A DNA stretch of 64,000 bases from Raphanus sativus (GCF_000801105.2 NC_079514.1:21182293-21246292); one strand, 5' to 3'; shown: positions 31,794 through 43,434, numbered from the stretch's first letter. Numbers and translations are program-made. The notes: a model not told the origin generated them from the sequence alone.

Positions 31794-33206
31794 ATGCCTC
31801 CACGCACGAGACACCCGAAAGCGATCAAGAGCACACCTCCATGCATGAGAGCTCCGCCTGGTTACCCATGGCCGAACAAGGATGAGGGTGAAGAGATCAA
31901 TGTCAATGACCCAATGATTCCTGACTACGATGTTGAGGGATGGGACAAGGATTCAGCGGCAAGGTACAACCGGCTTCTCGCAGCAGATATCTTGCCCACG
32001 CGATTCGCGCACCAGGAGACCTTAGCCACGCTCGGCCTAGAAACTGAACTGTTTGACACGCTCGACGCAATGGGCCTTGCTCCTCTCTGTTTCCAAGCTC
32101 AGGTTCTCTACCCGGATTTGGTTACGCAAGTGCTCGCGACATGCCAGATCACTTACCAGAACCCCACTGCACCAACTTATGAGAACTGCTCCCTCTCTTT
32201 CATGGCTGACGGCAAGTTCTGCTCCATCACTCTCAACGATCTGAATGAGCTACTCGAGATTGCAGACACGCCTAGAGGGGTTTCAGTGGAGAAGAAGTTC
32301 GGGCCGGCAGACACCTTTTGGGATCTCATTGCAGCCGGCAAGTTCACCTCTCGCAAGGCCTACCAGTCGCAGATCCGGAACCCCACTATCCGGATCATCG
32401 CCAAGATCGTGTCAAACATCCTGTTCGCGAAGGAGTACACTTCCAAGATCACGAATGGAGAAATTCAGGTTCTCTACACAGGGCTTGAGGACGAGGTGCG
32501 CAGAGACAAGGTGGTACCGATCCAAGAAGTCAAGACCAACCCAGGGTTCCATCTCATCTCCATGTTCGCTGAGCGCAGAGACGCCTTTGTCCGAACAGAT
32601 GACAAGAAAGATTGTTGCGGCAGTCTGCTCACTCCCTTTTTCCAGCGCTTCAACATCAACCTCAGCTCCTACACGGTTGTCTATGAGATCGAGTACATTG
32701 ATACTCCTTACTTGATCGCATGCCACATCTTGCGCGACGAGAACACCTACAAGTTCCAAGAAAAAGAAGAGAACCCTCTGTACTGCAAGCTCCCTATGCC
32801 TGGGTTCACAGACTTCTTACGTCTGGAGAACATCGTGTTCTTGCACGATGCAGAGCACCTCTGCGAGGATCCACGTGCGCCAGTTCCGAATGATGATGAT
32901 GATATGGATGATGTGGAGCATGTGACTCCACCGGCTGATGGTGAGTACGACCTGGAGGACTTCACAGATGTGACTGATGATCACACCTATAGACGCTGGA
33001 TGGTGGATTCCCAGAAGAAGAACAACAACCTCATGAAGAGGATACTCAGGGCGATCACAGGCGGCTGCATTGGAGGCCAAGAGGAGCGCACACTACAAAG
33101 CATGAGGCGCCCAGGCAAGGAAGAAGCCGGAACATCGACTGGAGGAGAGAGACTTCCGAGGAACAGGAGGACAGCTGGTCACTCCGGTAGCGGCGATTCA
33201 GACTGA
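31794..33206 (+). CDS. ATHILA ORF-1 family protein in env position, intact
   Basis: 470 codons, ATG immediately after a consensus 3' splice site. The sequence matches my memory of the ATHILA ORF-1 family (Pfam PF03078): 'RYNRLLAADILPTRF', 'LDAMGLAPLCFQAQVLYPDL', 'TAPTYENCSLSFMADGKFC', 'AGKFTSRKAYQSQIRNPTIR', 'DKKDCCGSLLTPFFQRF' and 'YIDTPYLIACHILRDE'. A strongly acidic stretch ('NDDDDMDDVEH', ~33 kb) precedes a basic, Gly/Arg-rich tail. No signal peptide or obvious membrane segment is visible, so an envelope role is not supported by sequence. It is undamaged although gag and pol of the same copy carry many lesions. Confidence 0.85.
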   Translation: MPPRTRHPKAIKSTPPCMRAPPGYPWPNKDEGEEINVNDPMIPDYDVEGWDKDSAARYNRLLAADILPTRFAHQETLATLGLETELFDTLDAMGLAPLCFQAQVLYPDLVTQVLATCQITYQNPTAPTYENCSLSFMADGKFCSITLNDLNELLEIADTPRGVSVEKKFGPADTFWDLIAAGKFTSRKAYQSQIRNPTIRIIAKIVSNILFAKEYTSKITNGEIQVLYTGLEDEVRRDKVVPIQEVKTNPGFHLISMFAERRDAFVRTDDKKDCCGSLLTPFFQRFNINLSSYTVVYEIEYIDTPYLIACHILRDENTYKFQEKEENPLYCKLPMPGFTDFLRLENIVFLHDAEHLCEDPRAPVPNDDDDMDDVEHVTPPADGEYDLEDFTDVTDDHTYRRWMVDSQKKNNNLMKRILRAITGGCIGGQEERTLQSMRRPGKEEAGTSTGGERLPRNRRTAGHSGSGDSD

Positions 33207-34741
33207 GTCCAAAAGGACTATTTCTATCCTTTTGTCTTATCTATCTGAACTATTTATTTTTCATGTTATTTGCTTCTGTTTGGTGTGTTTCAGCTTCCTC
33301 TGATTTATTTTCACAACCAGGGATGGTGTGAACTAATTCTGGGGAAGCGATTATATTATATTCGCTTGTGTGCTTTTCGAGTTAGTCCTTGTGTCATTTT
33401 AATTTCTTTATCGAGTCAGTTTTTAGGATCGAGTCAGTCAAAACTATTGTGGGAATCTGGACCTTATTTTGTGATGCTCTTTTAACCACCTCGTGCTTTA
33501 ACCTTCTTATTCAGTGACCTTAGCAGTGATGACAGACCCACACATGGACCTGGAACACCCTGACTTATCTCATTTTACACTCCAGAAGTTCTATACCGAT
33601 CAGGTTACACTGGGCAGACTTAACTCCACTTTATCTGAACCTAATCTGGACTTTAATTCTTCTTGTCGTGGGCACTAGATCAGGGGAGAATGAGAACTAC
33701 ACTCAGGACTTCTTATCCGATTTTATCCCTCTTGCTGTTCCTGAGTGGCTGGCTCATCTTTAGCTAGTTCCCACCTTTGAACCCTGACCTTTTGTTCCAC
33801 CCTCATGCAATTGCTTTTTCTAGTACTTTATGTGCAGATATGTGCAAAAAGGTCGGAGAGGAAAGGATCGACGCAGTTCTTACTCATCAATGCTCACACA
33901 GTGAAGGCGGAACAATCAGTGCAGACAAGAGAACAATCAATCAGAGCCTGTTCCGGTACCAGAGAGAACAACGAAAGGAGAAAGTGGCTAGAACGAACCA
34001 GGATGAATCACCAGTAGCATCATGTACATCACTTGTTACCTCTTTCCTCGTCACCCCATCATCATTTTGTATTTCAGTATATAAAAAAAAAAGAAAAAAA
34101 GAGAGAAAAAAAAGAAAAGAAAAGAAAAGAAATTTTTTGTTTTTGCTTTTGTTTACTGGTGATGAGAAGGGGAAGAATCCATGATGCATGCCACTGAGGA
34201 AGTTGAGAAAGTAATGGTAGCTTCAGTGAAGTGTTCTGAAGGGAGGTTGAATCGCGCAGAGCAGTCCTATGATCGATCTGTCGGAGAGCAGTCCGACTAG
34301 CAGAGATGAGTAAGGACTGTGGACCTCAATGGAGCCGTCCTCTCACGACCATTTTGTGCGATATCCTGCATCCGCTCTTGGTAACCCCTAAACACTCTTG
34401 AACTCCACCATAAAAGTTAGCTTGTTCTATACCTAGCCCGTTCTCCCTGAGTAAAGCCTGTGACAAGAAGCTCAAGCTGATCTTAATTGAACATAAGGAG
34501 TTTTGTCTCGAAACTGTTGCCTTTTCAGTTGAGATGTAGAGTAAGGAGCTGATCTTCGAATAGCGATCAGGGGGTTCTCAGTAAGTGTGTGTGGTCCTAA
34601 TCTACAGCTTGTATGGTTCAGAGATTTGTGGTAAGAGTATGGTTGCTGAGAATAAGCGAGTTCCCACGTTTTCAAACCTTTCTCCCTGTTCTTGGTACTT
34701 GCCTTGTACGAGGACAAACAAGGATCTAAGTCTGGGAGAAT
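33207..34741 (+). mobile_element. Athila 3' untranslated region with polypurine tracts
   Basis: Non-coding. It contains a long purine tract (~34080-34133) and, abutting the 3' LTR, 'aagtctgggagaat' (34728-34741), the plus-strand primer. Short frames here lack coding character. Confidence 0.7.
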
Positions 34742-35886
34742 TGATATATGGTGTTTTTCATATCATTGTATATATGTTTTCATTTGTTTCAAGTCACTAA
34801 TCCGTGTCAGTCTAGTCCTTTTTGATCTTTTACAGGTCTGGAGTTGGTAGAAGAGAGAAGAAAAGGTGCATGAAGAAAATATGTCTTTTTGGAGCAATCC
34901 TACGGAGAACACTCAAGTTGAACAGTCCCGAGACTGTTCTCAAGCGGAACAAGCAGACGGAGTGATCCCGAGATTGTTCCAGACGAATATGGAAACTCCT
35001 ATTTCGGGAATTAAAGCCCTGTTGCCCTAATCTCTTTTCTTCTGATTGGCGCCTCCATATAAAAACGCCATCTATCTTTTATTATTTTCTTACGCTAGTT
35101 TTTACAAGAGAACACTGTGATTTTTGCGATCTGCAACTTGTAAGGGAGAAGAATCCATCCTCTCATAGAGAAGATCATCTGAACCCTATTGTTTTCTACT
35201 CTGTTCTTATGCAATTTTATTCAGGATTTATGTCTTTGATTCTTTGCATCATGATCGAGTAGTGACCTTGCTCGCCTAGGGTTTTTAGGGTGTTGAGACA
35301 TGAGCTAAACATAGATAAGCGATCCATAACTGTTCTTCATTCATACTGTTCTTACTGCTTTCATTAAACTGATCACTTGATGTTAGATCACTAGTTCATC
35401 ACCTAGTTAACCGCTTAGGAGATAACTTGACATGTATTGAATGAGCTTAGTATCCCTAATCAGCGAAAGTAGATATTAGGGTGGTAAGTGAACTGATCGG
35501 ACCTGTTCTCTAAGGCTTGCAATCGATTCTCATCCCAACGACAGTTAGGTGGTGAGATCGATCTGCAAAGCGATCACTGCCACGACAGTGGAGTGTTCCA
35601 GCTGAGTGATCCGAGTTCTAGAAAGCACTTCATCGCGCTTGAATAATTGTTTGCTCCAATTCAACACCCAATGAAATACCCTAGGCTAGCTCTTGTTTAA
35701 TTGAATCAATCTCGTGTTTTTACTTGTTTACTATGTCACTTTTTCAACCAAAATCATATCTTCTTCTTAGCTTGATTTCGGAACTTATAGAACTAGAGTG
35801 TAGACTGGTCCTCTGGATTTGAATCTCAAGTACTACAATTGCAACTGTTAACTTGGCAGTAGCAAGGATTCATTTTTAGTGTATCA
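34742..35886 (+). mobile_element. Athila 3' LTR (1145 bp)
   Basis: It runs from TGATATATGG to GTGTATCA and is near-identical to 23989-25096 apart from scattered substitutions and a short indel block near 35813-35860. Confidence 0.9.
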
Positions 35887-35889
35887 GAT

Positions 35890-35989
35890 NNNNNNNNNNN
35901 NNNNNNNNNNNNNNNNNNNNNNNNNNNNNNNNNNNNNNNNNNNNNNNNNNNNNNNNNNNNNNNNNNNNNNNNNNNNNNNNNNNNNNNNN
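35890..35989. other. Assembly gap, 100 N
   Basis: Exactly 100 N, a conventional placeholder for a gap of unknown size. It hides the right flank of the complete Athila. Confidence 0.99.
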
Positions 35990-36644
35990 GATGATTTCAT
36001 GATGATCGATGCGTCCAACTTCTCTAAAGGGATGTTACTTAGGCTCTCTGAAGATTTGGGTCGAGCTATCTCTTCATCCGTTCATGGATCATCGATGATC
36101 AACCATGCGGGCAGCCTTGCGTCCGTCCTGCTCCTTACCGCGGATGACCTGATCATCACAGGATGAACCTGGACGAATCACGAACCTGGACAGTCAATGA
36201 ACCTTGCCAAGTCTTCATCAATTTCCGAACTTTGACTGGTATTGGCCAATTTTATATTTTCTATGTCTTGTTTTCAACATTTCTATTTTCAATGTTGTCT
36301 TTTCCAATAATTCTCTTTATGTTTCTTTGACTCACAAACACTATAAATAAGTGAGTCTCTCATGAATAAAATGACAATCGATTTTGCTTTGCTATTTTTG
36401 AGTCTTTTCTCATTGTTCTTTGTCTCAAGAACATTCATAGTTTGCTTAGTGAGGTTATCTCCGAGTGAAACACCTTCGTTGTGTTGGACCGGTGCGTCAC
36501 ATCTGGCAACCTTCGAAACTCTGGTAGTATCTTTGGGCTTCCGCAACCCTTAGTGTCACCCTTCGATCCACCAGTTCTCAATCCTCTCGGATCTGAGTTC
36601 ATATCATCCGTACCGGTAGAGTGATCCGTATTTTGGTTCTATCA
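35990..36644 (+). mobile_element. Copia-like LTR, left part lost in gap
   Basis: Same family as 3940-4534 ('gacctgatcatcacagg', 'ctataaataagtgag', 'ggtagtatctttgggctt'). It ends TTTTGGTTCTATCA, the inverse of the family's 5' end. Plastid 23S sequence begins directly at 36645, so this element abuts or inserted into the plastid fragment. Confidence 0.6.
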
Positions 36645-37264
36645 GGTGGGTCTTGCAGTCAAGCTCCCTTCTGCCTTTGCACTCGAGGGCCAATCTCCGT
36701 CCAGCCCAAGAAAACCTTTGCACGCCTCTGTTACCATTTCGGAGGCCTACGCCCCATAGAAACTGTCTACATGAGACTGTACCTTGGCCCGTAGGTCCTG
36801 ACACAAGGTTAGAATTCTAGCTCTTCCAGAGTGGTATCTCACTGTTGGCTCGCCCCCCCCCCCTCGGAAGGAGGCCTTCTTCTCTTTCCACCTAAGCTGC
36901 GCAGGAAAAGCCCAAAGCCAATCCCAGGGAACAGTGAAGCTTCATAGGATCTTTCTGTCTAGGTGCCCAGATCTTTCGCCTTTCGTGCGGTTTGGAACTT
37001 ACCCCACAAATAATTTCTTTACCTTAGGATGGTTATAGTTACGGCTGCCGTTCACCGGGGCTTCGGTGGCTGGCTCCCTTGTCATCAGGTCACTAACTTC
37101 CTTTACCTTCCGGCAGTGGGCAGGCGTCAGCCCCCATACATGGTCTTACGACTTTGCGGAGCCCTGTGTTTTTGGTAAACAGTTCGCCCGAGCCTGGTCA
37201 CTGCGACCCTTTTTGTGAGGAGGCACCCTTTCTCCTGAAGTTATGGGGCTATTTTGCCGAGTTC
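36645..37264 (-). pseudogene. rrn23: Plastid 23S rRNA fragment (3' half), nuclear copy
   Basis: The minus strand reads plastid 23S rRNA: 'gacctacgggccaaggtac', 'ccctgggattggctttggg', 'gtcgtaagaccatgtatgg', ending at 'cggcaaaatagcccc'. It has substitutions and small deletions relative to the plastid gene and a C-run near 36854. Sequence continuity resumes at 46531 after a 9.3-kb Athila, with AGTTC duplicated at the junction. It is non-functional nuclear plastid DNA (NUPT). Confidence 0.9.
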
Positions 37265-38585
37265 TGATATCACTCAAATACCCTAAGGAGTGATTTATAC
37301 TCTCTCAAATAAGAGGCCGAGTTGTAGTACTTAGGGATCAAATTTATAGGGAGCTAGGGCACACACTAGATCTAATAGTTATAGGATTTAGCTAGACTAA
37401 TAGTTTATAAGACAGTAAATATAAATGAATAAGTAAATAAAGCAGTAAACAAGTTGAACATCTTGGCAGAAGTTGTTTGATGGATGGATGGTTTGCTAGA
37501 TCTAGGGTTTCTATTAAGGAAATCAGGATTATAATGATAAAGAGACTAAAGCGATATTATAGAACTCAACTATAAGAATAACCAATCAACTCTTGATGAA
37601 TGGGTTATCTATTACTAGATCCAAGAACTCCAACTCTCGTTGTCAATTCTAGGAAAGCATCTATCATGCCGGATTAGGCATATCGATCGACAAGCTTTGC
37701 GTCGTATCGATCGATGTTTTATAGGAGAATCGATCGATACGCTTCTAGTAAGCTTTTAGCGCATGTTGAATATATGTTCACTAGGGTTTCACCCCTAAAC
37801 AAGAATTAAGAACAATCTTCAATGATGAATATCAAAAATTAGCAATTCTATATTTGGGGCTCATTCTTCATAACCTATCTGAACCCTAAACATAACAGGT
37901 GGATCTATTCATAAATAAAGTTTGTTACATAAATCATAGATGAATAGATGAAAAGCATAAAAATATAAAACCAAAACAATGTAGTTCTAAGAGAACTATG
38001 AAGGAGTTCCTCTCTTCTCTCCTAACTAAGAATAATCAATATAATAAAGCTTGGCTGTCAACAATGGCTTAGAAAACACATAAATAGGATTTCTTGTCGT
38101 CCAAGGGTATTTTGGTAACTTTATGGTGGCTCCCGGGCTTCAGCCGTTCATTATATACTCGGCCCGCATTCTGGCATCCAAATCGATCGATATGCAGTGT
38201 GCTGCATCGCTTGATTTATGTTTCTCTTCTCGACAGCTTCCTCTCGCGAGGCAGACTGACCACTCTTCAGTAAAACGGGTATAACTTCTGCTATAGGATG
38301 CTGATTGACTTCAAACCGATGGAATTGGAAAGCTAACTCAAGGATATATCTAATGTAAAAATATAAACAAAATCTAACGTGAGAGGGTCTCCATCCATAG
38401 CTAAACATCTGACGTGTCTGTGCAGTTCCGCACTTCGAAAGATTCCAAAAAGCACCAAAATCACCCCTTTCCTCCAAATCGTCTCTGAACCTGTAAATAC
38501 TCTAAATAGACTCCAAAAAAGACATAATATATTCTAAAACACTTATATACCATGGTTAAAAGTGGGTAAAATCCATGGTATATCA
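37265..38585 (-). mobile_element. 3' LTR of the 37265-46530 Athila
   Basis: TGATATCACTC to GGTATATCA, 1321 bp. ATCGATCGAT-type sites lie at about 37681, 37708, 37729 and 38179. The partner LTR at 45225-46530 (1306 bp) is clearly similar but has diverged by indels, e.g. near 46315. Confidence 0.85.
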
Positions 38586-39523
38586 ACTCCCCCAGATTTA
38601 CCCTTTTGCTTGTCCTCAAGCAAAACCAACAGGTAGTCTCTCTGAAAGAGGTTTGAAAACAGAAGGGACTCAAAAGATTTTAAAACTCAGTCACCATCTC
38701 TCTAGTAGTGCAAGCCAAATCATAAACATCCTAACCTTAGAAGCACATTATACCATATCCTAGTATAGCACCCAACTTCACCTAGTCAACAACCTAATAG
38801 ATCCTGTTTGACAATCCCCTCTACTAACCTCATTTCTTGCATAAGTAAAAGTGTAGGCTTTATCCTGCGAGTATCGATCACAGGATGCAAGGATGCTCAA
38901 ACAAGTATCTGGACCTGAAGGTAAAAAGAAGTTTCTTTCCTCTCTCTCTACTAATTTATCTCTCAGTCAAAGTCTACTTTATTGCAAAATCATTGACCAA
39001 GATTAGACAGTCTTCCATGAATCAAGCTTTAATGGTTTTAACCACCAAATCCTGTTCACTTCTTTTTGAACTATATCCTAGGATTCATTGTGAAGCAAGC
39101 CTTAATGGTTGTAGTCACCAAGTCCTGTTCGAATCCTTTACCTATAGAATTCTTATGAATCAAGCCTTAATGGTTGTAGCCACCAAGTCATGTTCGAGTT
39201 CTTTTCCTAAATTATTATCTATAATAATTATTTTTTTCTCTTTTTTTTTCTTTTTCTTTTTCTTTTCTTTTTTCTTATTCATTTTTTCGTTTTTAAATAC
39301 TATTTAATCTAAATATCGAAATAGAGAGAGAGAGGGTGATATAACACAAGACTTTACCTTCCAGACTTGTTTGAAGAATCCAATCCCATGTATACCAAGC
39401 CCCAAGACAAGCAATGAATGTCAAATTAGGATGGAGGTCAACTTTGGTTCCTTCAAACATTCTCAGCAAGTGCAAACATAGTTGACATGTTGATCCACTT
39501 TAGTATCTCTAGTACTTTCTGTT
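38586..39523 (-). mobile_element. 3' untranslated region of SID-motif Athila
   Basis: Non-coding. A thrice-repeated ~60-bp segment ('cttaatggttgtagccacc' and variants) runs across about 39015-39200. A long pyrimidine tract lies at 39228-39290. It resembles the equivalent part of the left Athila ('cccctctactaacctcatttctt' in both, ~5511 and ~38815). Confidence 0.6.
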
Positions 39524-39683
39524 ATAGTATTTTTGTGTAGGGTCGTTTTAGTACTAAGGAACACTCGAAGATTTGTAAAAAGAATAAGAAATCAAGGCTA
39601 GAAGAGATGTTTATTGAGTATTGTGTATGGGACTACAACGTTTGGTGTATGAACCCTAATTCTAGTCGCCTAAAGTCTAATCT

Positions 39684-40929
39684 TGATACAAGCCTAAGCT
39701 ATCAAAGGCTGTATAACTCTTAGTACAAGAGAGAATCGATCTAGCACAAGGGGTGATCCAGCTGGACTGATCTAATCAACCAACAGGATCTGGACAGGAA
39801 GGGCTGGATGGATTGAAGAGTACCACAAAGGTTGCGGATGGCCTTTGATACAACTCACAAGCCACGGTCTAAGTGATTCCACACAAAGACAGAGACTAAC
39901 ACGTTCACTAAGCAATGGAATCCACCTAACTACTTAGAGAAACACAAGAACAAAGCAAAAGCTTTAAAGAGAAAATTCTCGGTTTATTATAAAAATGATC
40001 AAAGGTGATTCTAAAATGTACAAATGGGTCTGCTTATATAGTGCACGACCTTAGACAAGACCAAACGGTCATATGAAAAGAAAGGAAACAAAAATAAAGA
40101 AAAGGCTGCAATGGTGCTGATCATGATCGAAATAGAGCCGTTGGAGAGATATCTTTGGGATTTTGTCTTGGCTTGAGTTTCTTTGAATCTGGACGGTTTA
40201 AGGGGATAAGATAGCTTCTTGGGAACCTTCTTGATGGTCTTGAATGTGCTGATGTCGTGCCTCACTTGATAGGGAAAGAGCTGTTGGAGCTTTATTGCAA
40301 GAGGCTCCAAATAAGGTAAGTTGAAACAAATGTAGATCCTCTTGATCACATGCTGGCTGGTGTATGGTGGAATGATGGAATGCTCTTCTGGATGGTTGGA
40401 TGTGTATTCTGGATGTCTTTGATCAAGTAGAAACTCTCCTGGTCGCCATAACTTGGTTTGGTTAAGATTGAACCGGTGAGACTCCAAATCAGGCAGGTGC
40501 AGAACTGGTTTGACCGGTTTAGGGAAATGGACCATAACTCCATAATTACGTGGGCTTTTCTCCTCATTCTTGGCTTGTTGGAAAGCTAAGAGATCCATCT
40601 TGAATTCCATAGCTGAATTTGGCTCGGTTCGCTTCTTGGTTGGTTTGAAATTCTCTTCTAAAGACCGGTACTCGCAAACGGATGGACTGGAAAACCTCCA
40701 ACTTGTAAAATTCATAACTTCCTGCTCAGTGAAGCTTTTCTTGAAATTCCAATTGTGCTTGACTCCTTCTTGAGTGTAGAATCCAGGAAAATTGTCCTCG
40801 TGATAAAAACCCTCCTGGTTTGAACGATATGGCATTTTGAATGCACCTATGTCGCTGCTGGCTCCAATGTAGCTTGTATGGTTGGTCTCATGAGTTGGTG
40901 GTTCGGCTACTGACTTGAGGTCCTCATCA
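39684..40929 (-). mobile_element. Second nested solo LTR (1246 bp)
   Basis: It begins TGATACAAG and ends CCTCATCA on the plus strand, with AATCT duplicated at 39679-39683 and 40930-40934. The interrupted LTR sequence becomes continuous when it is removed. 'gcttatatag' (minus-strand CTATATAAGC, ~40030) and AATAAA-like sequence in 'tttattataaaaatg' resemble LTR promoter and polyadenylation signals, supporting a solo LTR over a gene insertion. Confidence 0.75.
40011..40835 (-). CDS. 274-codon ORF inside the solo LTR, unknown
   Basis: A long open frame for a non-coding LTR. It has Pro/Lys/Phe-rich composition, no recognised domain and a hydrophobic segment near its C-terminus ('TIAAFSLFLFPFF'). 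It covers most of the LTR upstream of the TATA-like box. It may be chance or an LTR-encoded peptide; I cannot assign a function. Confidence 0.25.
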   Translation of the reverse strand: MPYRSNQEGFYHEDNFPGFYTQEGVKHNWNFKKSFTEQEVMNFTSWRFSSPSVCEYRSLEENFKPTKKRTEPNSAMEFKMDLLAFQQAKNEEKSPRNYGVMVHFPKPVKPVLHLPDLESHRFNLNQTKLWRPGEFLLDQRHPEYTSNHPEEHSIIPPYTSQHVIKRIYICFNLPYLEPLAIKLQQLFPYQVRHDISTFKTIKKVPKKLSYPLKPSRFKETQAKTKSQRYLSNGSISIMISTIAAFSLFLFPFFSYDRLVLSKVVHYISRPICTF

Positions 40930-41204
40930 AATCTCTTAGCCTCTGAAAGTCGATCCCTTGTTCTAGGGTTTGGGCTCCTCTTTTATAGTCGACGTCAGTT
41001 TAAAGTAGGGCGAACTCTTCCATAATCATAAAAATGGAAGTTTCCCCAAAACTTCTATTTTGCTCCAAGGGTCTGTCCGATCAAGGGGGTCGGACCTATA
41101 TTAGGGGTCGGTCTTTGGTTTCTTCTTAAGCAAGGGTCTGGAAGTCGAGGGCCTATCTGGAAGCTGGAGAAAACCTGCACTTGGATATTTTTTCCCAACA
41201 CTTT

Positions 41205-42370
41205 CTGTAGTTAGTAAATCTAAGACTAGTCTAAAGGGTGGTTATATAACAAGTAATAAATCGAATAAGATCATCATCCCCTTCTTACTCAATAATTTTT
41301 TTTTTGGAGAACATTTTAGATAAGACTCAATTAGTAGATAATAATTAGTAATCCTCGCAGACTTAAATTACACTGTCCCCAGTGTAAAAAAATCGGAGTT
41401 CTAAAAGCTTAAAGCATAGGTACTAAGTTTAACAAGTTAGAACGTTATACCTGACCAAAACCGTATCGATCGATGTAGGTGAGTGCATGTCGATCGTGGC
41501 TGATGTGAAGATGTCGAATGATATCGACCTGGTCTCGTCGGTTGATGCTGATGGCAAACGTCCACTCGGATCTGTCCTTTTTTTTACTCACTAATACACA
41601 ATATCAGTAGAACCTCCCTTAGACTTAAACAACACTGTCACCAGTGTTACACAACCTAAGATTGGTGGGAAACTAAACCATAAGTACTAAATTAACAAGG
41701 AAAACAGTATACCTGATTTTGATGTGAATATCAATCAACACAGTGAAGTGGCGATCGATACCCCTGATGCTCTGATGCTCTGTCGATCGATGGTGTGCAG
41801 CCATCGTCTATTCTTTTGGAAACTCAACTTCCTTGGATCTCTCTTTTTTTTTTTTAATACCTGAAATAAATAATAAACAGTTAGTTAGTAATGAATAATA
41901 ATAAAAAATAATAATAAAACCATATGTAAACTTTTTTTTTTTGGATGAACAGTATGCTGCTACAGTAACGCTGCTACAGTAACACGCTACAGTGTCGGTC
42001 GATTATCTTGCTACATCATCAATCGATTTTCTTGCTACAGTGTGGCTGGGCATGCTGCTACAGTAACTCTACTACAGTGTCATCGTCACTGTTCACCTTT
42101 TTTTTTACCTGCAATAAGTAAAAACAAATATTAGTAGTATATGAAAATAAAACTAAATTGAAAACCAACCTAACAGTGAGTTACCTCCCACTCAGCGCTT
42201 ATTTTTAGTCATTAGCTTGACTTTTGGAGATCTGATTTAGGCAGGATGAGAATGAGAAAATGCTCCAAAACAAGTCTGAATGTCCACTCTCTGAAGCTTT
42301 ATCATTCTTGTGTGAAAGTCTCCTCCATATACTCTTCTCATTTGTCTATCATCTCAGCAATAAAGAGTGC
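41205..42370 (-). mobile_element. Non-coding internal region of SID-motif Athila with CTACAGTA repeats
   Basis: No supported ORF. At 41950-42090 a short motif 'gctacagta/gctacagtg' recurs about eight times, interleaved with TCGAT words. 'gagttacctcccactcagc' at 42179-42197 is the conserved landmark also seen at 6586-6603. Confidence 0.5.
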
Positions 42371-43434
42371 TCAAAGCTTTGCAAACGGCTGTGAGAAGCT
42401 TTTGCTGCGCACTCTGGATTTCCTGACACCATCTGAGAAGTAGGAAATCAATGATAACTGAGGACTGCCCTTAGTCCTTTTTCTCTTCTTCCAATTCCTT
42501 ATCTTCTTTCCCCAAGACTTGTCTGATTCTATCTCTCCGTGCTGATAAACCACAGGGGTGTTGATCGACACAAAGGAAGAGGTATCGATTGATGATGTCG
42601 GGTTCGTGTCATTCGACACTGGCACTGATGGTCCTTGCTTGATGTCACTTTTAAGTCTCAACCCTCTCTGAGAAACTACTACATGCTGATGATCATCTAA
42701 TACTATATTTTAGGATCCTAGCTGCGTACCTCTATCTGGCGGGATAGTAGATTAAACTTCAATACCGTGTATGGAACCACAATTTTCACAGGATCATGTA
42801 TCCTCTTCACTCTTTTGCAAATCCCAGTAGCTTTTTCTGCACATATTGGTGATCTCAGATGTTTGGTGACAGCAAGGTGTGAGACCCGAGACTTGTATTC
42901 TCTTTCCTCAACTGGCTCCAGTTCAACTATGTATCCTGGTAGCTCGTCCAACGATGAGTATCGATCGATGCAATTTGATGTGTGTCGATCGATGATGTAG
43001 GGTGGGTGTAGATCGATGATGAAGGGCAGGTGTCGATCGATGGTGAAGGGTGGGTATCGAGCGATCTCTTCATGTTGGTGTCGAACGATGCTAAACTTTA
43101 GTGAAGTTTCTGGATCCTTAAGCTTCATCTCCTAGCCATGTTCCAAATTTTCAGGTTGTTCTTCATCTTTTAACCCCAAGAAATCTTCTGTAGAAACTTC
43201 TTTACTCGAATCCAAATCTCCAAGTTGTTTTCTATCCTCTGGTTCCGAGAAATCATCCATGGTAATCTCTATGTCCACATCTAAGGCAGGATAACAGCTT
43301 GGTACATCAGTGCTCTTCTGGGTCGAGTCTGCAATGTCCTGAGGACAATTTGATTTTTCCGGGATTTCGAGTGGTATCGATCGATAACAAAAGTATGTAT
43401 CGACCGATTCAAAGGTGCTGGTGTCGATCGACAA
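42371..43434 (-). pseudogene. SID-motif protein of non-autonomous Athila, broken
   Basis: Three consecutive minus-strand frames (43434-43132, 43128-42718, 42661-42371) look like parts of one protein. The middle frame has 'TIDRHLPF', 'IIDRHTS' repeats from ATCGATCGA words, then a conserved block 'ELPGYIVELEPVEERE' and 'KRVKRIHDPVKIVVPY' that I recognise from many Brassicaceae retroelement ORFs. Function is unknown. It lies downstream of gag where protease-RT should be. Confidence 0.5.

Larger units (their letters stand above)
23989..35886 (+). mobile_element. Complete Athila retrotransposon, plus strand
   Basis: Order: 5' LTR 23989-25096, primer-binding site TGGCGCCGTTGC (25102), gag relic, protease/RT/RNase H/integrase with several lesions, env-position ORF 31794-33206, polypurine tract (ending ~34741), 3' LTR 34742-35886. 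The flank before the 5' LTR is GATAG (23984-23988). The three bases visible after the 3' LTR are GAT, consistent with a 5-bp duplication running into the gap. It is unrelated to the SID-motif Athilas: ATCGATCGAT is essentially absent inside it. Confidence 0.9.
39524..41204 (-). mobile_element. Solo LTR of the TGTTGGG...ATAACA family, itself interrupted
   Basis: The minus-strand ends are TGTTGGGAAAAAATATCC and ATACTATAACA. The flanks CTTTC (39519-39523) and CTTTC (41205-41209) form a 5-bp target duplication. After removing the nested insertion at 39684-40929 the remainder is about 430 bp, matching the 441-bp copy at 2464-2904. No internal domain is present. Confidence 0.85.

Noticed and set aside
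33777..34184. 135-codon plus ORF with a Lys/Arg-rich tail
   Set aside because: It lies in the Athila 3' untranslated region and its tail is a translated purine tract.
35879..36166. 95-codon frame spanning an N run
   Set aside because: It crosses a 100-N unsized gap; the frame across it is meaningless. The same applies to frames at 49318-49721 and 60667-60864.
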